Shown here piece after piece: positions 60,210 to 64,000 of a stretch of 64,000 bases of DNA. How positions within the stretch are numbered: position 1 is the first letter of the stretch; every line of letters starts with the position of its first letter. Position numbers and translations under genes: made by a program. The notes beneath the pieces are model-generated. The model searched no databases. It saw only the letters and a list, made by a program, of their open reading frames with translations, and was not told the DNA's origin. Origin of the DNA: Sipunculus nudus (Eukaryota > Annelida > Sipuncula > Golfingiida > Sipunculidae); the NCBI GenBank assembly GCA_026874595.1, contig CM049306.1, positions 27,397,519-27,461,518 of the forward strand, written 5' to 3'.

Positions 60210-62272
60210 GAGGCCCAGATTAGAATCTGGCCCAATTTAAAACTGGGCCAGCCCAGTTCAAAATTTTGATTCGGACCGGACCAGATCAAAATTCTAATCT
60301 GGGCCAGACCAGTTTTAAACTGGGCCAGCCCAGATTAAAATTTTGATCTGGGCCGGTCCAGATTAAAATCCTGCTGTGAAGCCTTCAGGATTTGAATCTG
60401 GTCTGGACTGATTTGAAACTGGGCCAGCCCAGATTAGAATTTTGATCTGGGCCAGTCAAGTTAACAATCCTATGGTGGACTGATTTTAAACTGGACCGGC
60501 CCAGATCAGAATCCTAATCTACTCCTAGGCTGGCTTCAATTACACTATATTTAACCAGCTGGCCTTTCATCAATTCAAAGAATTTGTAAAACATTGTGAG
60601 ACTGTAAGTCAATAATAATTAATATTTAATGAATTTATTTTATATTCTATGAAAATATCATTAGTTGGATCCTGTCATATTTATTTTTTAATTTCACCTC
60701 TTATGTGAAATGTCAAATATATAATTATAAGATAATCATGTTAAACATTGGTATTTTACAGCTAAAAACTACAAATATAGCTTGCAGAACATACGCATTA
60801 ATTCAACAAACTAAAACAAAATTTAATCAATAATAATTAACATATATGTTACTCATTGTTAAGCTTGTGATCCAAGACCTGTAAATTTAAAATTTTATTT
60901 GTTATGTTATTTATCATTTATCATTAGTTGGGGTTTTCTTGCCTGTGATTCCCCCCCCACCCCCCCCCCCACCCCCCCCCCCCCACCCCTTCCAGTCACC
61001 CATTAAAAAATTTGCACTTGTTGTAACATTGGACCTAGAACTTATAACGTACTACATATTAAGGAAAGAAGGCCCTGAAACATCTATACAGATAGAACAG
61101 TGGGAACAATATTCACCAACTCAGCAATTTTAACTATTGAAGATAGAGAATATTTGTATTGCAGCTTTTAACTATATTCAATTTACATTAGTTATCAGTT
61201 AATAGATTAGCTTTTTTTAAGTTATTAACTCCAAAGTGAAAACTCCACCATGTTTGTCACCCTCTGAATAAAAATTCTAAATCCAATTTTCACTCATGTT
61301 TACCTGTATGTTTGAGACTGACAAATGACAACAATCATATCATTTTCTCAGCTGTTGATTTTCTGCTATTGAAAATTACAGAAATGGTATCACAAACCTC
61401 TCCCTAGCCCCATGTTAGGGCACAATGTCATGCTGCTCACCCGAATGAGCATCAAGACTGATAAATTACTTTTGTTCACATATAAATGGGTTAAGCTGGT
61501 ATTTAATTATGAATGTATATATTTAATATCACACATGAAATTTTAATATTCAGAACAGAAAATTATCTCAGTTAAGTTGGTAATTTTGATATTAAGTCAA
61601 GTAGATGTCTCAGAACTGACACATATTCTAAACTGTGATTAATTATGGTAGTTGGTTTAGGTGAAGTTTAAATGTAAACTTGTATTCTTGAAGAATAGAT
61701 GAAACCAAAGAAGCACATGTATCACATTTGTTCATTAGCTTTTTCCTCACTAAAATATTTTAAATGATCTTGTTCATTATGTGTTTTGTGCCCTTCAAAA
61801 TGGTGTATCTGGAATAAATGTTTACTGTTTATCTGATTTAAGATGATAAAAATCAAGCTAGCCTAAGATTAGATTAGGATTCTGATCTGGTTAGGCCCAG
61901 TTTAAATCAGTCCACCACAGGATTGTAATCTTGACTAGCCCAGATTAAAATTTTGATCTGGGCCAGCCCAGTTTAAAATCAGTCCACCACAGGATAATAA
62001 ACTTAACCAGCCCAGATCAAAATTCTAATCTGGGCCAGCCCAGTTTAAAATCAGTCCAGACCAGATTTAAATCCTGAAGTCTTCACCACAGGATTTTAAT
62101 CTGGACCGGCCCAAATCAAAATTTTAATCTGGGCTGGCCCAGTTTAAAACTGGTCTGGCCCAGATTAAAATTTTGTTCTGGACCGGTCCAAATCAAAATT
62201 TTGATCTGGGCTGGCCCAGTTTTAAATTGGGCCAGATTCTAATCTGGGCCTAGACATATATATATATATATA
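60174..62272. repeat. (AT)n target flanking the foldback element
   Basis: AT repeats at 60174-60206 and 62256-62272 abut both ends of the foldback element, which suggests a single microsatellite was split. Confidence 0.7.
60207..62255. mobile_element. Foldback element, 2,049 bp with ~340-bp inverted arms
   Basis: The left arm (60207 to about 60545) starts GTCGAGGCCCAGATTAG. The right arm (about 61860-62255), inverted, starts GTCTAGGCCCAGATTAG and follows the left arm unit by unit at roughly 90 percent identity. Each arm is itself built from 30-40-base palindrome-rich units around CTGGGCC(G/A)GCCCAG, separated by AAAATTTTGATC-type phrases. The middle is AT-rich with a C-rich run (60951-60988) and no transposase. 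Foldback, not classic MITE, fits the long modular arms; superfamily unknown. Confidence 0.8.
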
Positions 62273-62279
62273 ATGAAAC

Positions 62280-62750
62280 TTAAAAAGGCAAAATAGAAAA
62301 CAAAACAAGAAATGATGTAACAGCAAGAAACATGTTGCAGGAGCAGATCAATGAAGCACAGTACAGCAGGTATGATCTCCAGTCAGACAGTAAAACCGTT
62401 AAAGGACAGATTACCATGTGTCATATTATCAGTGTCCTTAAATATACTAGTTACACAATACTTGAGTGAGGCTATGGTGATACTGTTTGTACCTTTTATA
62501 AAATTTATTTTTGCCTCATGTTTCAAGTTCTTGATGTCGGGAAAGGTAATAATTCAGAGATAATTCAGCAAGGATGATTAGAACTAACTTTTTATGAAAT
62601 GACATCATATATCTTACAAGGATGCACAGATCAATTAGAAAGCAAATGGAGTTTAAACATGACTAAAGTTTTGGTTTGGTCACTCATAACTATAGGCACT
62701 TAAAGGAGGAAACATTCATATTGTATTAATATTCCATAGATAGTTTCCAT
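62280..62750. other. Non-coding, nothing recognised
   Basis: No element or exon seen. Confidence 0.45.
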
Positions 62751-62756
62751 GTATAT

Positions 62757-62990
62757 GTTGAGGCCCAAATCCCAATCTGGACCAATCGGTGATTGGTCCA
62801 GACAAATCCCACTCAGGGTTTAGGAAGGACCAAATCCCGATTGGGATCTGGTCTAGACCAATCACCAATTGGTCAAGACCAGATGCCGATTGGGATTTGG
62901 TCCGGCCTAAACCCGAATCATTAACTTTTAGGAAAGAGAATGAGTTCCTGTCTGAACTTATTAAGGTTTAGGTCAGCCCAGACCTAGAGA
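62757..62990. mobile_element. Small palindrome-rich element related in design to the foldback
   Basis: Begins TTGAGGCCCAAATCCCAATC and is made of inverted phrases: GGACCAATCGGTGATTGGTCC, GGGATCTGGTCTAGACCAATC and ACCAATTGGT. It ends near GGTCAGCCCAGACCTAGAG. The GAGGCCCA start matches the foldback element, but the inner unit (CCAATTGG/CCCGATTGGG) differs. Confidence 0.5.
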
Positions 62991-63216
62991 ATGCCAGACA
63001 GGTTGTCTGAAATTATAACTTAATAATTTAGTATTGACAAATCTAAATTTAGTTTGTTGTCAGTGTTAATTATTCTACCTTAATAAGTTAACTTATATTT
63101 AAGTTTCAATTAATTAATTGATTATATTTATTTGATTATTTTCAAGTCCTTGTTTTATGTTTCAATAAAAAATTATTATTTCCAATATTTTAATCTGATT
63201 GTTTATATATTTTTAT

Positions 63217-63660
63217 GCCCCCGCCACAAAGTGGCCGGGGCATATAGTTTTACCCATGTCCGTCATTCCGTCCTTCCGTCCTTCCGAAATAAAACAGTTG
63301 TACGGACTTTTTTTCGCAATGCCTGCAGATATTGGCCTGATTTTTGGTGTGTGGGCAGATAATGACCAGTTACAGATCGAGTTCGCGTTTCGTCCCGGTT
63401 GACCTACTTTTGACTGTTTTACGGCTCCTAAACTTAGAAAATTTCATGAAAAATAGAAATATTCATGACAAATACACATGTACGGACTTTTTTTCGCAAT
63501 GCCTGCAGATATTGGCCTGATTTTTTGTGTGTGGGCAGATAATGACCAGTTACAGATCAAGTTCGCGTTTCGTCCCGGTTGACCTACTTTTGATTGTTTT
63601 ACGGCTCCTAAAAATAGAAAATTTCATGAAAATTAATTTTTATGACAAATGTACATATAC
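63217..63660 (+). repeat. Dispersed element with GC hairpin end and 180-bp tandem
   Basis: It opens with the inverted repeat ATGCCCCCGCCAC-aaa-GTGGCCGGGGCAT, followed by a (TCCG/TCCT)n run, then two 180-base units (TACGGACTTTTTTTCGCAAT at 63301 and 63481) that differ at few positions. Hairpin, then microsatellite, then tandem monomers is the same layout as the Helitron-like copies above. The frames across it are artefacts. Confidence 0.75.
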
Positions 63661-63679
63661 AGCCGTTTTAAGCCCTCAG

Positions 63680-64000
63680 TTCATAGGCTGATGGGCTATT
63701 GTCGTCACACAAGCTGTCCGTCTATCCGTCCATCTGTCTGTCGATGTCCGTCCGTCCGTCTGTCCGTTCCGCATCTGTTAACTTTTACCTTGTGAGCGGG
63801 ATATCTCTAAAAGGATTCACCGTTGGAATTTTATTTCATCAGTGAAGATAAATATCGATAAAATCTCAGTCAAGTTCGAAGATGGGTGACCTTGACCCAT
63901 TTTTCTACATTTTAGAGCTGATTATAGAAAAACCCTCAGAAGCTTATATCTCAGGAGCCATTGTGTGGATTTTCACAAAACTTACTATGATCATTGGGAC
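63680..64000 (+). repeat. Start of another dispersed element, cut by window end
   Basis: GGCTGATGGGCTATTGTCGTC is followed by a (GTCC/GTCT)n run (63715-63765) and a monomer-like text (GATATCTCTAAAAGG ... TTATATCTCAGGAGCC). Truncated by the window edge. Confidence 0.55.

Overview
This is AT-rich nuclear DNA of a eukaryote, with no operon-like packing, no long open frame, long microsatellites and many short interspersed repeats. A bivalve or other mollusc is the best guess. The reason is the pearl/Helitron-like elements with tandem cores, the tRNA-derived SINEs and the GC-palindrome repeats that are typical of such genomes. That is inference; no gene in the window fixes the taxon.

Nothing can be called a protein gene with confidence. 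On the minus strand, four short segments between 11.67 and 1.94 kb (11670-11446, 10328-10206, 3296-3183, 2011-1938) have splice-like borders. The first opens with an ACCATGG start, and all four join in phase 0 without a stop. They are offered as one candidate gene of unknown family. On the plus strand, a GC-richer block at 48.69-48.97 kb with a CCAAT box ends in AAG|GTAAGT and may be the promoter and non-coding first exon of a gene running rightward. A second CCAAT/GC-box block lies at 31.4-31.86 kb.

Most of the readable content is repeats. From left to right: tRNA-like SINEs (1.1, 2.9, 4.7, 18.1 kb); a composite tandem-monomer family (5.6-9.1 and 20.0-22.6 kb); minisatellites of 32 bp (10.8 kb) and 22 bp (12.7 kb); a 720-bp Helitron-like element inside a 250-bp tandem repeat (27.2-28.6 kb); a 39-bp minisatellite split by a 799-bp hAT-type element (34.0-35.6 kb); a 465-bp hAT-type MITE (37.3-37.7 kb); and a second, 1,840-bp copy of the Helitron-like element with an expanded 280-bp core (38.8-40.6 kb). 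Next comes a microsatellite-dense zone (41.5-48.2 kb) with a pogo-type MITE and a transposase-like psq/HTH remnant, and a 23-bp minisatellite (46.6-47.1 kb). Then follow a perfect 106-bp tandem duplication (49.4 kb), paired dispersed repeats (51.7 and 53.6 kb), a 2,049-bp foldback element with about 340-bp inverted arms sitting in (AT)n (60.2-62.3 kb), and two further repeat elements at the right edge.

The most rewarding points are the exact empty site of the Helitron-like element, the nested hAT insertion with a perfect 8-bp duplication, the foldback element, the palindrome GGTGGCGCCACC shared by several repeat families, and nuclear-receptor-like (DR1) and CTCF-like motifs carried by repeats.
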